Counted from the first letter of the stretch, positions 1 to 11,984 are shown. The stretch is 64,000 bases of DNA from Vandiemenella viatica (GCA_031002005.1 JARYHS010009186.1:185716437-185780436), one strand, 5' to 3'. The notes: generated from the letters alone by a model not told the origin. Made by a program: numbers and translations.

Positions 1-809
1 TATCATGTAAAAACTACCGCATAAATTTGGATGGCGTTTTTAATTTTCAGAACTTATGGTTCAGATTAAAATCCGCGAAAACAGTTTTAGACTTACATGC
101 AACGAGGAATGGAGCAAGAAATTATAATCATTTCGAAATAGAAATACGCTCGAAGATCACTATGTATTTCAGATGAGCACTCATTTCAAAAAAATACTGA
201 AAAAAGATATAACTTTGGATTCTCTTTTATTTAATTTTTTGACTTCGGTTATTTAGTTCATCAGTTTTCCAAAATGTTGAGCACTGAATGAACATTAAAA
301 CACTATAAAAATAATTCAATGATTTATCATATCTTTCCGTAGAATTAAGTTAATACTTTAGAAAAGACAAAATAGAAGACGCATTGACTATACGCCACGT
401 AACAAATTGTCCTAGAAATGAACGGTAGCAGACAAGACTGAGCTCACTCATGATAAATCTAAGTTAAAAGCACAAGATTATACAAGTGTAACATCACCGT
501 ACCATCATTTTAAAGTAACTTGTTTTGGGTAATATACACTGAATAGAGAGTCGTAGAGATATCTAATGAAAGCCTATTTGGTTACAGGAATAATATTAAA
601 CTGAAGCAATTTTGATGTGACTGCCATCTATGAAATGAAAGAAGAGCTGCTGAACATTCATAGCGATTATATCTTGGAGACTTTAAATGATTTATTCATC
701 TCCATATCTTCACAATTTGTGTCATATGCTTCGAAATTAGTTACCAAAACAGAAAAGCGGCAGAAGTGTCATAAAAAGACAAAATCAGTTTCAGGAATAG
801 TTTTTTTTT
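1..809. other. AT-rich DNA, no gene recognised
   Basis: No coding region, splice pattern or repeat that I can name. The short open frame at 617-811 has no recognisable motif and runs into a T-run. Confidence 0.5.
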
Positions 810-914
810 AATGATTATGCATTTGCAGACGACAGTATTCTTATTGTGAGTAATCATTCCATAAATGTGCTACAAACTAAGGAAGAGGCAGCTCTCAAAG
901 ATGAATTCAACTGA
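810..914 (+). pseudogene. Reverse transcriptase remnant (FADD box)
   Basis: A 34-codon frame contains YAFADDSILIVSN followed by VLQTKEEAAL. This fits the catalytic motif C (the YADD or FADD box) of a non-LTR reverse transcriptase and the helix after it. Sequence on both sides has decayed and no other RT motif is readable. It is probably a very old LINE fragment; chance similarity cannot be excluded for so short a stretch. Confidence 0.4.
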
Positions 915-1239
915 TCGAAAAAAAAACTGACATTCAATATAAATACAATAAATATCATATTTAATTCAGTTATCAAATTACAACAAATAAACTTAAAAAC
1001 TAAACTGAGGAAAAATCTACTAATGCATAGTTTCTATGGATGACTTTATGCAATGAATTAAAATCGAAAGAATACATGCAGTTATTGGAAAAGAATAGGC
1101 CTACTCTAGCTCCTGTTTGTTGTTATGACTGACATAGGCCTAAAGCAATATACTTTGCAAATTTTCATTCAATTATCTGACGAATTATCATTTGAACTTC
1201 AAGTAATATATATATATATAATTCGTGGTTATGTCCACA

Positions 1240-2110
1240 ATTTAATAGTATCAACTGCTCCAAAATTAATTGCCATAATACATTCATTAAGTTTGCTTTT
1301 CGTAGCATTTCATATTTAAAAAAATATCGATAAACTTTATGTCTGAAAAAAACGTGGATCTGCTTTTAGTAACATGTTGCTAATGAAAGCAACTTAAAAA
1401 CCTTTAAAAAAATTAAATTACTCCAATCTCTGTTAAAACCACGAATGTCAATTGTCATTCCGGCTTATGATAGATTTTAATTTAGTTAAAACTTTCACTA
1501 ATGTTGTTGCTTACCCAAAGATTATGCATTACGGTTTATTTGTTTTTTAGGTATTCTACTGACAACTTTCGTTAATACTCCTTTCTTCATGTTCGCTGTA
1601 CGTGAGTTATTATGTTATTTTGAGTGGACATCAGACTAAATATGTTACCAAATCAACTATTCTGGCAATTCATTTCTTCGGAGTTGCTCAACTGTTTAAT
1701 ATGGAATGTGTATTAAGTTCTCTGCAGGGCCGGATTAAAACATCTTGGGGCCCGTAGCAAATGTGAAGAAGGGGCCCTTGGTTTTCGCCGTCCGAGGCAA
1801 TAGTAGAGCTAAAAATATAGTCACGGGGAGGCTCCCGAGAATCCTAGGCGGGGCCGCCTAGAAGGCGCGCGGTCCCCTCCATCCCCCCCTCCCCCAGAAG
1901 GCGCGCTAGGCCCGTAGCATTTGCTAAATCCTGCTATGTGGTTAATCCGGTACTGGTTCTCTGGCCGTTACAGATATTATGATCAATGATTACATTATGA
2001 GTGTTTGCCCAGTCTCAATAAAAAAACAACTTGATGCTTTCGAAGCAAACAGAAATTCTTTAATTTTGCAGATTGAACTTTAAGGGTCAAATACAACACA
2101 TAAATAAAAT
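1240..2110. repeat. Old direct duplication, unit 1
   Basis: This stretch aligns by eye with 2,280-4,245 after removal of later insertions. Shared landmarks are attgccataatac, aatgaaagcaacttaaaa, ccacgaatg.caattgtcat, aaatatgttaccaaat and gatgctttcgaagca. Divergence is high, so the duplication is old. Unit 1 carries a 231-bp hAT-type MITE that unit 2 lacks. Confidence 0.8.
1725..1955. mobile_element. hAT-type MITE, cagggccggattaa family
   Basis: The ends are cagggccggattaa and ttaatccggtactg, a matching inverted pair. They are flanked by an exact 8-bp target duplication gttctctg (1,717-1,724 and 1,956-1,963), the length expected for hAT elements. The paralogous unit at about 4,080 has the empty site, with a single gttctctggccg. 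The interior is GC-rich and non-coding. The same family recurs at 33,664 and 45,823. Confidence 0.92.
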
Positions 2111-2279
2111 ATTTTATTCCTCTTCTTATTTCATGAAAATACAACACTTAATTTATTTAATCAACAAACAGCTTTTATTTATTAAACCTAACTCAACAAC
2201 GATATTCTTGTCGCTAATTAACAGCAATCAGAGATATTAGAAATTAGAGATTATGTAAACAGTTTTATACCTAACCAAC

Positions 2280-4245
2280 TAGGCTCCACTATTAAATTAA
2301 TTGCCATAATACAGTCATTAATTTTGCTTATTGTAACATTAAAAAAATTGGTAATCTTTAGTGTTAAAGAAAAGTGGAATTACTTTTCAGTACATGACGC
2401 TAATGAAAGCAACTTAAAAGATCCTTTAAAAAAATGAAATTACTCACGGTCTCTGCTGTAACCACGAATGCCAATTGTCATTCCGGCCAAGGCTAAATTT
2501 CAGTTTGATTAAAACATTCGCTAATATTACTGTTTGAGTAAAGTTTATACATAACGGTTTATTTGCTTTTTACGTATTTTACTGACCATTTTCGTTAATG
2601 GTTTTTGTACATGTTTGGTGTCGTTGAGTTAGGTTATTTGCACAGGTGGGCACAGTTAATCCAAACGTTAACTTCGTTAATCATTATTCCGCTACTTAAA
2701 AAGTTAACTTCGATAATCGTTAAAGCGTTAAATGTTTATAAATTTAACGCAAGTTACAGTTATCCGTTAAAAGTTAACTAGTCAAAAGTTGTACTGATGT
2801 ATTAGTATTATAGTACGGTAGGTATAACTGCTCTCTATCTTAAGGTGATATGTACCATGATGCAAGTGTGGATTTATTTATAAAAATTAACAAATTGTGG
2901 TTACGCTATCGCCACAACAACGAAGTGGTATTCCTGTCTGTTTTTATCTTTGTTGAGACTGTGATCAACATAACACTTGCAAATTGTCTTACGAGAGACA
3001 ATTAAGGTACTGGTGACTATATAAAAAAAGTAGTAAAAAAAAAAAAAACATATGCAGAATGAAAAGCAACAATATTATAGAAAACAAGTTGGACTGGGAC
3101 ACCTGAATATGTGAAAACTGCGACCAGTGAAATTTGCGGCCAACCTAAAATCTACGACCAATGCCTGTTACGGTTACCTTTGTGCCCCTTTAGACGACCC
3201 TGCCTGGTTTCACTAAATCATGGTCTGCATGTTTTTACGTGAACAAATAGAACGGAAGTTAGTCAGCGACATCATTTTACATTACACGGCCGAAACTGCC
3301 AAACTAGCTTCTACTTTTTGTAAAAAAAAAAAAAAAAAAAAAAAGACACACAGATGTTTGGAATTAAAATTGCACATCACCTTTTTCGTAATTTATGTAT
3401 TATTTCTTTGAATTTTTTCGCACTGGTTACTGAAAGTTGAGTTTTTTGCTGATCTGTAACACTGTTTGCAGACTCCAGTGCGATACTAACTATCGATCAG
3501 GCGGCCGGTCATCCACTGGCACAGAATTTCGTCCGAGTAATGCCCGATTTGACGGCCGAACAGTTTGTCCGATTAACCTCTTCCGACACACACTGCCGAT
3601 CCGTCAGGAAGGGTTGCCAACTCAATGAAACAAAGGGCAAACACTTTCAAAGAGGTGCTGGAATGTGCTTTACTTTTAAGTGCTCATTTTTTGTATCCAA
3701 TTATACAAGGCAATCTGTTATACAAACAGGATCCAAGTGGTAACCAAATTATACAAGTTTTGTATCCAATTATACAATCTGGCAGCCCTGCATACGAGTG
3801 GTGGCGTACGCACAGTTCAAACAAACGAAAAGACGTCAACAACCTACGTAACGGACTAAAGTTAACGGAAGTCCAATTTAACGGAAGTTAAGAAGACCGT
3901 TAATGATTTTTTAGGTTAACTTAAAAGTTAAATTTTCGCAATTTTTTAACTTCGTTAATTAACGATTAACGGATTAACTGTTTTGTGCCCAGCTGTGGTT
4001 ATTTGAAATGTATATCAGACGAAATATGTTACCAAATTCATTTCTACAGTTTTACTTTACTATTTCATAATCTGTATTAAGTTCTCTGGCCGTTACGGAC
4101 ACTATAAACAATATTACCTTATGTATATTTGCCCAGCATCAATCAAAAACAGCGTGATGCTTTCGAAGCAATTGCGCACTCCCTTTAAACAGAAATTCTT
4201 CAAATTTTGCCAAGTGGACTTTTATGGTCAAATACAAGTCAAGTT
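2280..4245. repeat. Old direct duplication, unit 2
   Basis: This is the paralogue of 1,240-2,110, interrupted by a 1,357-bp hAT-type element at 2,641-3,997. Read on the minus strand, a block near 2,450-2,500 is bordered by AG and by GTGAGT and so looks exon-like, but unit 1 does not preserve these borders and I do not call an exon. Confidence 0.8.
2641..3997. mobile_element. Non-autonomous hAT-type element
   Basis: The ends are cacaggtgggcacagttaa and ttaactgttttgtgcccagctgtg (inverted, imperfect). An exact 8-bp target duplication gttatttg lies at 2,633-2,640 and 3,998-4,005. Unit 1 of the old duplication gives a diverged empty site near 1,610. Both subterminal regions are dense in gttaac/cgttaa words (about 2,660-2,790 and 3,850-3,980). 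No transposase frame is visible; open frames at 3,220-3,890 show no known motif. Confidence 0.9.
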
Positions 4246-5503
4246 TGTATTTCAGTAAGTTTGAGGATAGCAACCACGACCTTCGAAACAATTACACGAT
4301 AGCGCGATCGTCTCTATGTTTATTACGTCTATTAATATACTTCTGAGTTCTTCAGGCTCAAGACATTTTATTCACCCTATGGGTGAAACACAGATAAAGT
4401 TCGCATTTGACTAGATCAGGTCAACCTATCGATCTTTGACCATAAAAACTGGAACTGTTCTAGAACCGTGACGATACGCAAGAAACGGTCACGGGCTTAG
4501 ACTAGTTGTACAGTAAAATCCCATTTGGAGAAAAAAACACAGAACTATTTAAGAAAATGTTTTAGAACTTTTTTTATTAAAAAAAAGAAAAGAAGTGAGC
4601 TCTTATAAATATAGTTATAAATGTAATTACAATACAAATTATTTATTTATAAATGTATAATGACGAAATCGATAAACATGCAAGTGTATTATATGGCGAA
4701 TAAAATAAATATATAAAATAATAAACGGAAGGTGCCACAAAAACAGTTCTTCCGATTCGGGTGATAAGAAGGTTTTATGTTAATTAGAATAATATCTGAA
4801 AACTTTGAGGAAATTAGGAATAAATCATCAGATATCAGATAGAATAACAATTTATTACACATAATAATAAAAGCAGAGATGCATCAGAGTTGGATACCAC
4901 TTAATAGAAATAGGAGTTGTGGGAAGTCTGCATTCTAACACAATCGATATTGAATTTCCCTCGAAACTAGTCGTAAAACTGAAAGAGAAATTTCAGGGCT
5001 GAGGAAACGGATAAGTGTAAATATTTTAATTTCAGATTTTCAAGACTAGTTTTTACTATCTCAGATTGACATCGAAGTCAGCAAGAATTTTTAAAAACTA
5101 TAATTTTTGGAGGCAAAATTTCTTGATGTCAACAAAGATAAAAATTGAAGCATTTGAAACGATGTTCTGTGGAAAGATGCTGAGAATTAAGTGTTGCAAT
5201 AAGTTATTAAGTGAAAACTTTTTCAAATGAAAGCTGAGTGAAGGAGATTATAAACATAAGTTTTAAAAATAAAAGACTGAATGCTGAATCGCTTCTTAAG
5301 ACTTGAGTGTTTGGGTCCGCTTGATAGTACATGGCACATCCAAGAGAAGATTACAGTATATCATGCATACGACTCAGGATGTTGGTTTTAGTAGGTATTT
5401 CCAGATAAAGAGGTAAGCACAAGAAGGGAAGAGATAGAGGATTGGTTCAGACCAACGGGTAAACAAATTAAAAAGAAATAACAGAGAGAATAAATGTATT
5501 TCA
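4246..5503. other. No feature recognised
   Basis: AT-rich sequence with no coding motif, no clear element ends and no tandem structure. Confidence 0.5.
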
Positions 5504-5790
5504 CAACTTCTTCTTTTTCACCACCTTCCGATAACATTTTGGGGTCGGTTAATTTTGGTAAGTTTTACTCATCGTTGGTATTGTAGAATTTGGAGCTTTG
5601 ACTTTACGGCCGCACGCCCTTGCTGACGCTAAGCATTTTGTACCTACAGCCAGGTCGTACTACGTGTTAATGGGGGAAGTGTTGTCAGAAGTCAGTGAAA
5701 TGTGTAATTATGTTTGTTTGTGCAGTGTGTCATTTATGAAATGGAGATTGTGGGTCGTCTGGCATTTGACTTATGTGTGACACTGGCGGG
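5504..5790. repeat. Possible dispersed repeat fragment
   Basis: The stretch with attttggggtcggtt and acggccgcacgcccttgctgacgc is less AT-rich than its surroundings and resembles, from memory, a dispersed repeat seen in other insect genomes. No ends or target duplications are visible. Confidence 0.35.
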
Positions 5791-6700
5791 ACTCCCATGA
5801 TACTCTACAAAATTTTATCATCTTTAATTTATTTTACTTCCACTAACCTAATCTAACGATTTACTAAGAAGAATGGCCGGAGGATGTATAGAGCGAAGAA
5901 ACTATCAAAACAGAAATAAACAGACTCACATCGTACGAAAAGTCAGCTAGAATGATAACATTTCCAATTAAATGAAACATCATGCTAACGAATCAGCGAT
6001 TAATATTCGCATTGGAACCTTATCATCATATGTAGTATGAGTGTGCATATCATCTCTGGAATCGTACTGCTGTTAAATAATACAATAATACAATAAAAAA
6101 TTAGAAATAATAGTGTTCCAGTATCAAAGTGAAAGAATAAGTAGCTCCTCGAAAACCTGGATTTTGATTCAAGTGCAATCTAGTTATACCAAAAAATTTT
6201 ATAAATTATTCAGGAAATTATACGTATGTAATAATATTCACACGAAAAGATTCGTAGAGATATCCTAAATACCGAATTATTTTAATAGTACAGCATCGGA
6301 TAAAAATTATAAAATTTGTTGAACATGTGTAATTAGAATTTTGTATATTTAATATTCAAGTACTCTGACACATTCGAACCGATAATACTACAGATCACTA
6401 TGCAGTTGGGACTACATACTGTACATGCAAATGAAAAAATGGTTCAATACTATTAAGTTCGGAGGTGACTCTACAACAGCAACGCACCGCGAAGGAATTG
6501 TGTTTTGGTCTGAAATTTGGTACACACGTTCCTTAGGTGCTACCATTCAAGAAAACGTTCACATTAAAACAAAAAGAAATAATGTCACAAGAATAAGTGA
6601 CAATGTTGATTGATCACTATAGGCGATTTATAAAAAAAACAGCTTTCACGCCAACGATAGTACATTCAAACAGTGCCTAATACTGTAGTAAGCATAGAAG
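5791..6700. other. No feature recognised
   Basis: AT-rich non-coding sequence. Nothing supported on either strand. Confidence 0.5.
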
Positions 6701-6854
6701 AAGGAATATATGGAGACGACGCAAGGGACCTTCACCACGCACTGGAGTGAAACCGGGTAGAGAGAAGTGGGGTGGGGAGGCCGCCATATTGCTTGGCCGT
6801 TGAAACAGGGCGAAAAGGCACAAAAACCTCAAGGGAATCATAAGAAAACCGTGA

Positions 6855-7100
6855 CACCTCAATTTGATGATGGATTATTATGTAACACCAAAAATGAAGA
6901 ATAAATTTGTTTGATATCGTGCTTAGTTCTCGAGATATACTGTTTCAAGAGAGAGGAGTTTCGGATTGAAATTCAGAAGAAAAATTTTCCTAAGGTCAAA
7001 TTTGATAATAGATTCTTATAAAACACGACAAGAAAACTCGAAAGTGAAGAATATATATTTTCTATATCTCGCTTAGTTCTCGAGATATGCCAGAAAATAT
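6855..7100. repeat. Two units of the ctcgagatat repeat family
   Basis: Two related stretches each contain tttgat(ga/aa)t..attcttat..aac.c, a (g/a)aagaata block, and cttagttctcgagatat. The same units build the inverted-repeat elements at 8,210-8,810 and 54,379-55,091. Confidence 0.7.
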
Positions 7101-7735
7101 TGTGCTGTTAGTGGCCTATGTAACTTTGCTAGCAACATCAGTTGATTTATCTTATTACCATAATCAAAAGACAGAAGCTTAGATGGGAGTAGTTTACATC
7201 GCGACAAACATTGTGTCACTAACATAGTGCCCATGAAATTTGTAGCAACTAATAATAAATAAATTGTTTGTGCCCTTCTGGTACACTCCGCATTTCAACC
7301 TACTCACATTTCCATTAATATTGCCGCAACAAAATCAAACTATTTGGACAGAGCTAAACAAATGAAATGCATCGCGAACTACATTTCTGGTAACAACAAC
7401 GTTTGCTTCATCAAGTTTAGTAGTTTACACAGCACAAATTATCACAATTAATTTCATCGTACACTTTCAGTGTAAACTGAAACTGGACTAAAGTATGCAC
7501 ATTCACTGTATCGCGATGTAAACTTGACCCGCTTAAATTCGACTTTCAATACTTGTTTACAATAAGGCTAGCCGTTTAGATGCAAAGTAGTAACATATGC
7601 TGATTGTCTACACTACACCAACAAACATTTGAGAACGATATCATCCTATTCAGAGCAATGAATAAATTTATAGCGATAGGCTCTAATCATACAGTTATCT
7701 ATCAAACACTTCAAGGACAATAATTACAATGTGAT

Positions 7736-7810
7736 TTAGTTACGAAACGTTATTCCAGGTTGTTTCCTATCTTGTCTGTTTGTGCAACCGTGTGCAACAC
7801 AACTTGGCAT
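7736..7810 (-). pseudogene. THAP-domain N-terminus (24 codons)
   Basis: From ATG at 7,810 the minus strand reads MPSCVAHGCTNRQDRKQPG, then ITFRN and a stop. This matches the start of the THAP zinc-binding domain: initiator-proximal Cys, C-x4-C spacing, then G-(I/V)-(T/S)-F. THAP domains bind DNA in host regulators and in P-element and Kolobok transposases. The usual HRFP continuation is missing. Either the frame is broken, or a donor (TTTC|GTAACT) ends the exon here; I could not find a following exon. It lies inside the 19-bp inverted pair at 6,701/7,989. Confidence 0.5.
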
Positions 7811-8209
7811 TATCAAAAACTTTGAAATATTAGAAAATGAAATGTTCACAGCAGCATACACAGTGCAAACAGCCAAATGTTTTGGGGTGATTCCTATCGC
7901 CGCCAGTGGCCGCCACGCATGCGCAGTAGGAGACGTGTTTTTATATGAGGTAACACCGATTTGGCGTATTTCGTCTCCATATATTCCTTGCCCCATGGTA
8001 ATAAGAAGTTTGAGTTTTCTTTCTGGTCCACACACCAGTTCATATGCATTTCCGGCTCTACCTACCTGATCTGATATATTACCATTAAATCAAGAAATTA
8101 TTGGATATTTGGAAACATTGCTAAAAACGCCCGTTATGAACCACATTTCATGATAGAATGTTGGCTGCCACGAGGAATGTGTAAGTCTATTACTGTCTAT
8201 CCACATTAC

Positions 8210-8810
8210 GGGGATTCTACGATAACAGTGGCGCCACAATTTGATGATGGATTCTGATGTAACTCGACGATACAAATTGAAAGTAAAGAATAAAAATTTT
8301 TGATATCTCGCTTAATTCGCGAGATATTGTATCTCAAAAGTGACATGGTTAGGTTGAAATGCGGCCTGGACCAGAAGAAACATTTCGCCATATGCAAATT
8401 TGATGATGAATTCGTTTGAAACTCGATGAGACAAATCGAAAACAAACAATATTTCTTTTTTATATATCCGCTTAGTTCTCGAGATATTGTATCTCAAAAG
8501 TGAGCAAGTTAGGGTAAGATTCGGTCTGGACCAGAAAAAAATCACCAAAACCACTATATCTACACGGTGAAAATACACAATGGTTGTTTTATTTTCTTCC
8601 TAGTGGTTGTGTTAGTTTGAAATATGGCCTGGACCGGAAGAAACGTATCTAAAAACACAAGGAACTATATCTATAACTGATTTTTGACATGCTATATCTT
8701 GAAAACTAAGGGAAATATCAAAAAAGTGTATTCTTTATTTTCGATTTGTTTCGACGAGTTCTATAAGAATACATCATTAGATTGTGGTGCCACGGTAATG
8801 ACAGAACTGC
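8210..8810. mobile_element. Inverted-repeat (MULE-like) element
   Basis: The left 130 or so bases (ggggattctacgataac..gtggcgccacaattt..) return inverted at the right end (..gtggtgccacggtaatgacagaactgc). The flanks ccacattac (8,201-8,209) and ccacatttc (8,811-8,819) fit a 9-bp target duplication with one mismatch, as in Mutator-like elements. The interior repeats units of the same family carrying ggcctggacc. Open frames across it are reading shadows. Confidence 0.6.
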
Positions 8811-9725
8811 CCACATTTCGATTTAGTACTTTACTGCAGCGGTATATACTTGGTGGCTTTTGTGCGCCATTTCTTTTCGAATAGTAGCCCGTACGGAACG
8901 TTTGTACCAAATTTCAGACTAAAAGGAAAATCACTTTTACGCACGCCACTATTGCAAAGAACCAGACTCGTGAAAGATAAGTAGATTAAAAATAAATAAC
9001 TTCATGAGCGATAATTATTTCAATCAAAATAAAGTTACATCGTCAGATACATGGGTCTCGTGAAAGCAACTTAAAAATAAATACTAAGATCCAAGTGCTG
9101 TGTGGTACCATAAAATTTCGGTTATCATTCTCGTCATAACAACCTCGACAGGTATTGCTGAAAAACCAAAGCTTCTTTGGTATCGTTGCGGCACAATGAA
9201 TGTATCAATGCATGACTGATTTTCGAGTGGTAATGTTAGAGGATTTTGGGGTTAGTTTTAAATTCAGCCTGATCCAGAATAACAACTGACATACCTTGTT
9301 ACAAAATAAAGCACGGAGAATTTAGCCTTTATTAATCATTTTAGATGCTTCCATGAGCAAGATAATACTGACTTGATTACAACAAGCGTATGCAAGTAGT
9401 TCCATATTTCTCGACCCAGTGCGGCCTGGATTATAATATTATGGGGTCAAGTTTATGTCGCGATACATGACGTCACTAACATGCGATACTCTTTTTACAT
9501 CAATGCGCGTGTGATTGAAGTTTTGATTTTGTGAGATTGTGGTTACGTTAGTTTGAAATGCAGCCTGGATCGGAACGACAACTGAAACTTCTTGTTACAA
9601 CATAAAACATGAGGAATTTAGTTATTATCAATAATTTAAGCTGCTTTAATGAGCGCCATGTTAGTTAAGTCACGTTGTGACGTAATGTATCGCACTGCAG
9701 ATTTCTCCCATGCTATGTAGCAAAG
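8811..9725. repeat. Decayed copies of the gcctgga repeat family
   Basis: The motif gtta(g)tttgaaatgcagcctgga(t/c)cgga and neighbouring words recur near 9,230-9,280, 9,410-9,430 and 9,540-9,580. The family also appears at 6,900-10,200 and 54,600-55,150. No gene is visible. Confidence 0.5.
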
Positions 9726-10448
9726 CATACTATGGGTGCTGTGCAAAGTACGGCCAGTAGAAAAAACTGTTATTTCTCGATGAAAATGTGATTAACGCAT
9801 TCTTTAGGCGATAAAACAGGTAGGAAAGAAGTAAAATAGTGAAAATCGTCGGGTTACGTGCGGTATTAGCCGATGTGTAGCACCCATTTGTACCGCGAAT
9901 GTGCTATTCCTCAAGCTGTACACATGTTGATTTTCAAATAGCTGTATTGGTGGACGTTGTGGTTAGGTTGAAATGCACCCTGGACCGGAATTACGACTAA
10001 TATTCCGTAGTGTATAGTGGATTCTGAATGACTAAGGAGGCCGCCATGCCGCATTCTGACTATAATGACGTCGCACACGGAACGAGACGTCTATTGCCGC
10101 CGCTAATGCCGTAATATGTGTAACCGTCTTGTGTTTAGGCTGAATGGCAGCCTGGACCCAAATAACTACTAATATTCCATAGTGCTTAGAGGATTTTGAG
10201 TGAAGAAGACAACGGCTACGCCAAATTCTGACTATAATTACGTCACAGGCGGCTCAAGATCTCTATTAACGCCAAGTTAGTAACGTAAACGTACGTTTCG
10301 GCGCGGATTACACCTTTGTTACATATTTTACGGGTTTCAGGTACACTTTTCCTTAAAGAGTAAGCGCCAAGGAAGAAGCTAGTAGTATTTTCAACCAGAA
10401 TTAACAGTTTTTTCTACTGGCCGTACTTTGCACTGTAAGCCATACTAT
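9726..10448. mobile_element. Inverted-repeat element
   Basis: A stretch with gtgcaaagtacggccagtag then aaaaaactgtta at 9,726-9,775 returns inverted at about 10,400-10,448, including the outer catactatg/catagtatg. The interior contains two related blocks with gcctggacc and aatattcc(a/g)tagtg (near 9,970-10,020 and 10,150-10,190). No target duplication is clear and no coding frame is present. Confidence 0.55.
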
Positions 10449-10640
10449 GTTAGCATTCCCATACTTATTTTTAATTTCCATTAATTTCAGTGTGTTAAAC
10501 AGGCCTACAGTCTCAGTTCCAATCGTGACGTAACCTGCTAACACTATATGGAGTAGCACTTATGTACACAAAAAAAAAAAAAAAAAAAAAATGTAAATGT
10601 AAATGCAACGACATACAGAAACCGTAGCATACACTTCGAA

Positions 10641-11350
10641 TAATATATTGTACACTTACCTGACGGCAAAATGGTAGCAATTTCAACATAGTACTAGTCC
10701 TGTTAAAAAGTGACATCGCTTTGGCCAAAACTTTTGAGGGCTGTTTGGTGTTTTCATAGATTTAAAATCTGTTTTCAGATGGAACCAGTTGGTTTAGGGT
10801 GTTAGATTTTAGTATTTGACAATTTCACTAGAATTTGGAAACATTCTTGCAATGGCCAAAAAAAGCTTATATTATTCCAGTTAGCATTTGTTTTAATCTT
10901 TGAATTCACCAACGATGACATGTTTATTATTCTTTTTAATTTGAGAGCTAGTCGGGAAACGAAGGTTACTGACCATTATAGCAGTTTTTTGCTGTTGTGG
11001 GTAACGGACATCGAAGTTTCCTGGAGATTTTATTTTTCTAAAATGATAAGAAAAAAATAAATGGAACTAGTGCTTTAGTCCTTCTTATTTTAAAAGCCAA
11101 ACACATAGTTTTCATTTTGACATTTTTTGTAACACACTGAAACCAATTTCCCATATAACATTTTAAAAGTTGTTTAACTATTTACAAACTATTACTTGGC
11201 CCGCTACCGACCGTAAAAGTGAAAATACAATAGGAGTCGATACAATAGGAGGGCTACGTTTGTCAGAAAAATTGAACGTTTAGAATACAAGTGGTAGATC
11301 AAAAAGTTTAGAAGACTTCTGTAGTCCGCAATTTTGAATTTATCAAAAAG
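10641..11350. repeat. Paralogous block, copy 1 (exon 1 plus upstream)
   Basis: About 700 bp align with 55,265-55,950 in the same orientation. Shared words include gtttaaaatctgttttca-like text, aacattcttgcaatg, ttagcatttgttttaatct, tttacaaactatta and catctgtcagaaaaa-like text. The block holds a conserved minus-strand exon at its low-coordinate edge, so most of it would be promoter and 5' flank of that gene. A 20-bp A-run lies just beyond it at about 10,570. Confidence 0.8.
10660..10716 (-). CDS. Putative first coding exon, small gene family (paralogue 1)
   Basis: From ATG at 10,716 the minus strand reads MSLFNRTSTMLKLLPFCRQ, then CAG|GTAAGT, a consensus 5' splice site in phase 0. The paralogue at 55,332-55,276 encodes MSVISGTNIMLRLLPLCRQ with the same length, phase and a GTGAGT donor. 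Amino-acid pattern (T-x2-M-L-x-L-L-P-x-C-R-Q) and splice site are kept although the flanking DNA has diverged, which favours real coding sequence. The short basic, hydrophobic start could be a mitochondrial or signal leader. No matching downstream exon is visible at lower coordinates in this window, so the gene would continue to the left or be broken. Function unknown. Confidence 0.5.
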
Positions 11351-11984
11351 TACTGTGAACTGAGATGATGCATGGTCATTTAACTTCCACACCATTTTAA
11401 AAATTTGTTAAAAGAAGCCTCCTAATATTATTGATAATATTGTAATTAACATAACGCATTAGTTAATCTAATTGCTATAGAGCCAATGCACTTGTGGCAA
11501 TTTCACTGCACATTCTTTTCCCTTTTATTTGATTAATATTTATCATAATTTCTTTGAGCGTAATTTTCCCACCTACCTACTTTTGTCCTTTATGAATTTT
11601 AATTTTAAATTAATTCATCTTTTAAACCTATTCAGCACTTCTCTTGGTACCTTAATCATATCTGTAAACTTCTTTTTGCCTACGTTGAAAAATTTTTCAT
11701 GACGTCACCAAATTACTGTGAAAACTGTTTGATTTAAAACGTCCAGCAATTACATTTTTGCTATACAGTTTTATGAACTTAAAGTTATTGATTACATCGC
11801 TGACTACATCGCCTGGCCTGAGGTCAGTCCAATTGGATTCCTCTGTAACTGAATTATTATTATATAACAAGTAAAAAAGTCAGGTATGAGTTAAGATATT
11901 GATAATAATAATAATGGTAATATAATTTAAAATGTTTTACTAGTAGTATGAGAGGAAAATGGATATAAGAACGTTTAGGGAGAG
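11351..11984. other. No gene; possible LINE 3' tail
   Basis: AT-rich. The (aat)n-like run gataataataataatgg near 11,900 may be the simple-repeat tail of the minus-strand LINE fragment that follows. Confidence 0.45.

Larger units (their letters stand above)
6701..7989. mobile_element. Candidate element with exact 19-bp inverted ends
   Basis: The 19-mer aaggaatatatggagacga at 6,701-6,719 recurs as an exact reverse complement at 7,971-7,989. No flanking target duplication is clear. Inside lie two units of the ctcgagatat repeat family (6,855-7,100) and, near the right end on the minus strand, the start of a THAP domain. A THAP domain inside inverted ends suggests a P-like or Kolobok-like transposon, but the class is not shown by the sequence. 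Confidence 0.45.

Noticed and set aside
2450..2500. Exon on the minus strand (AG|CCTTGG to GTGAGT)
   Set aside because: The paralogous unit lacks both borders and the phase does not fit the 10.7-kb leader exon.
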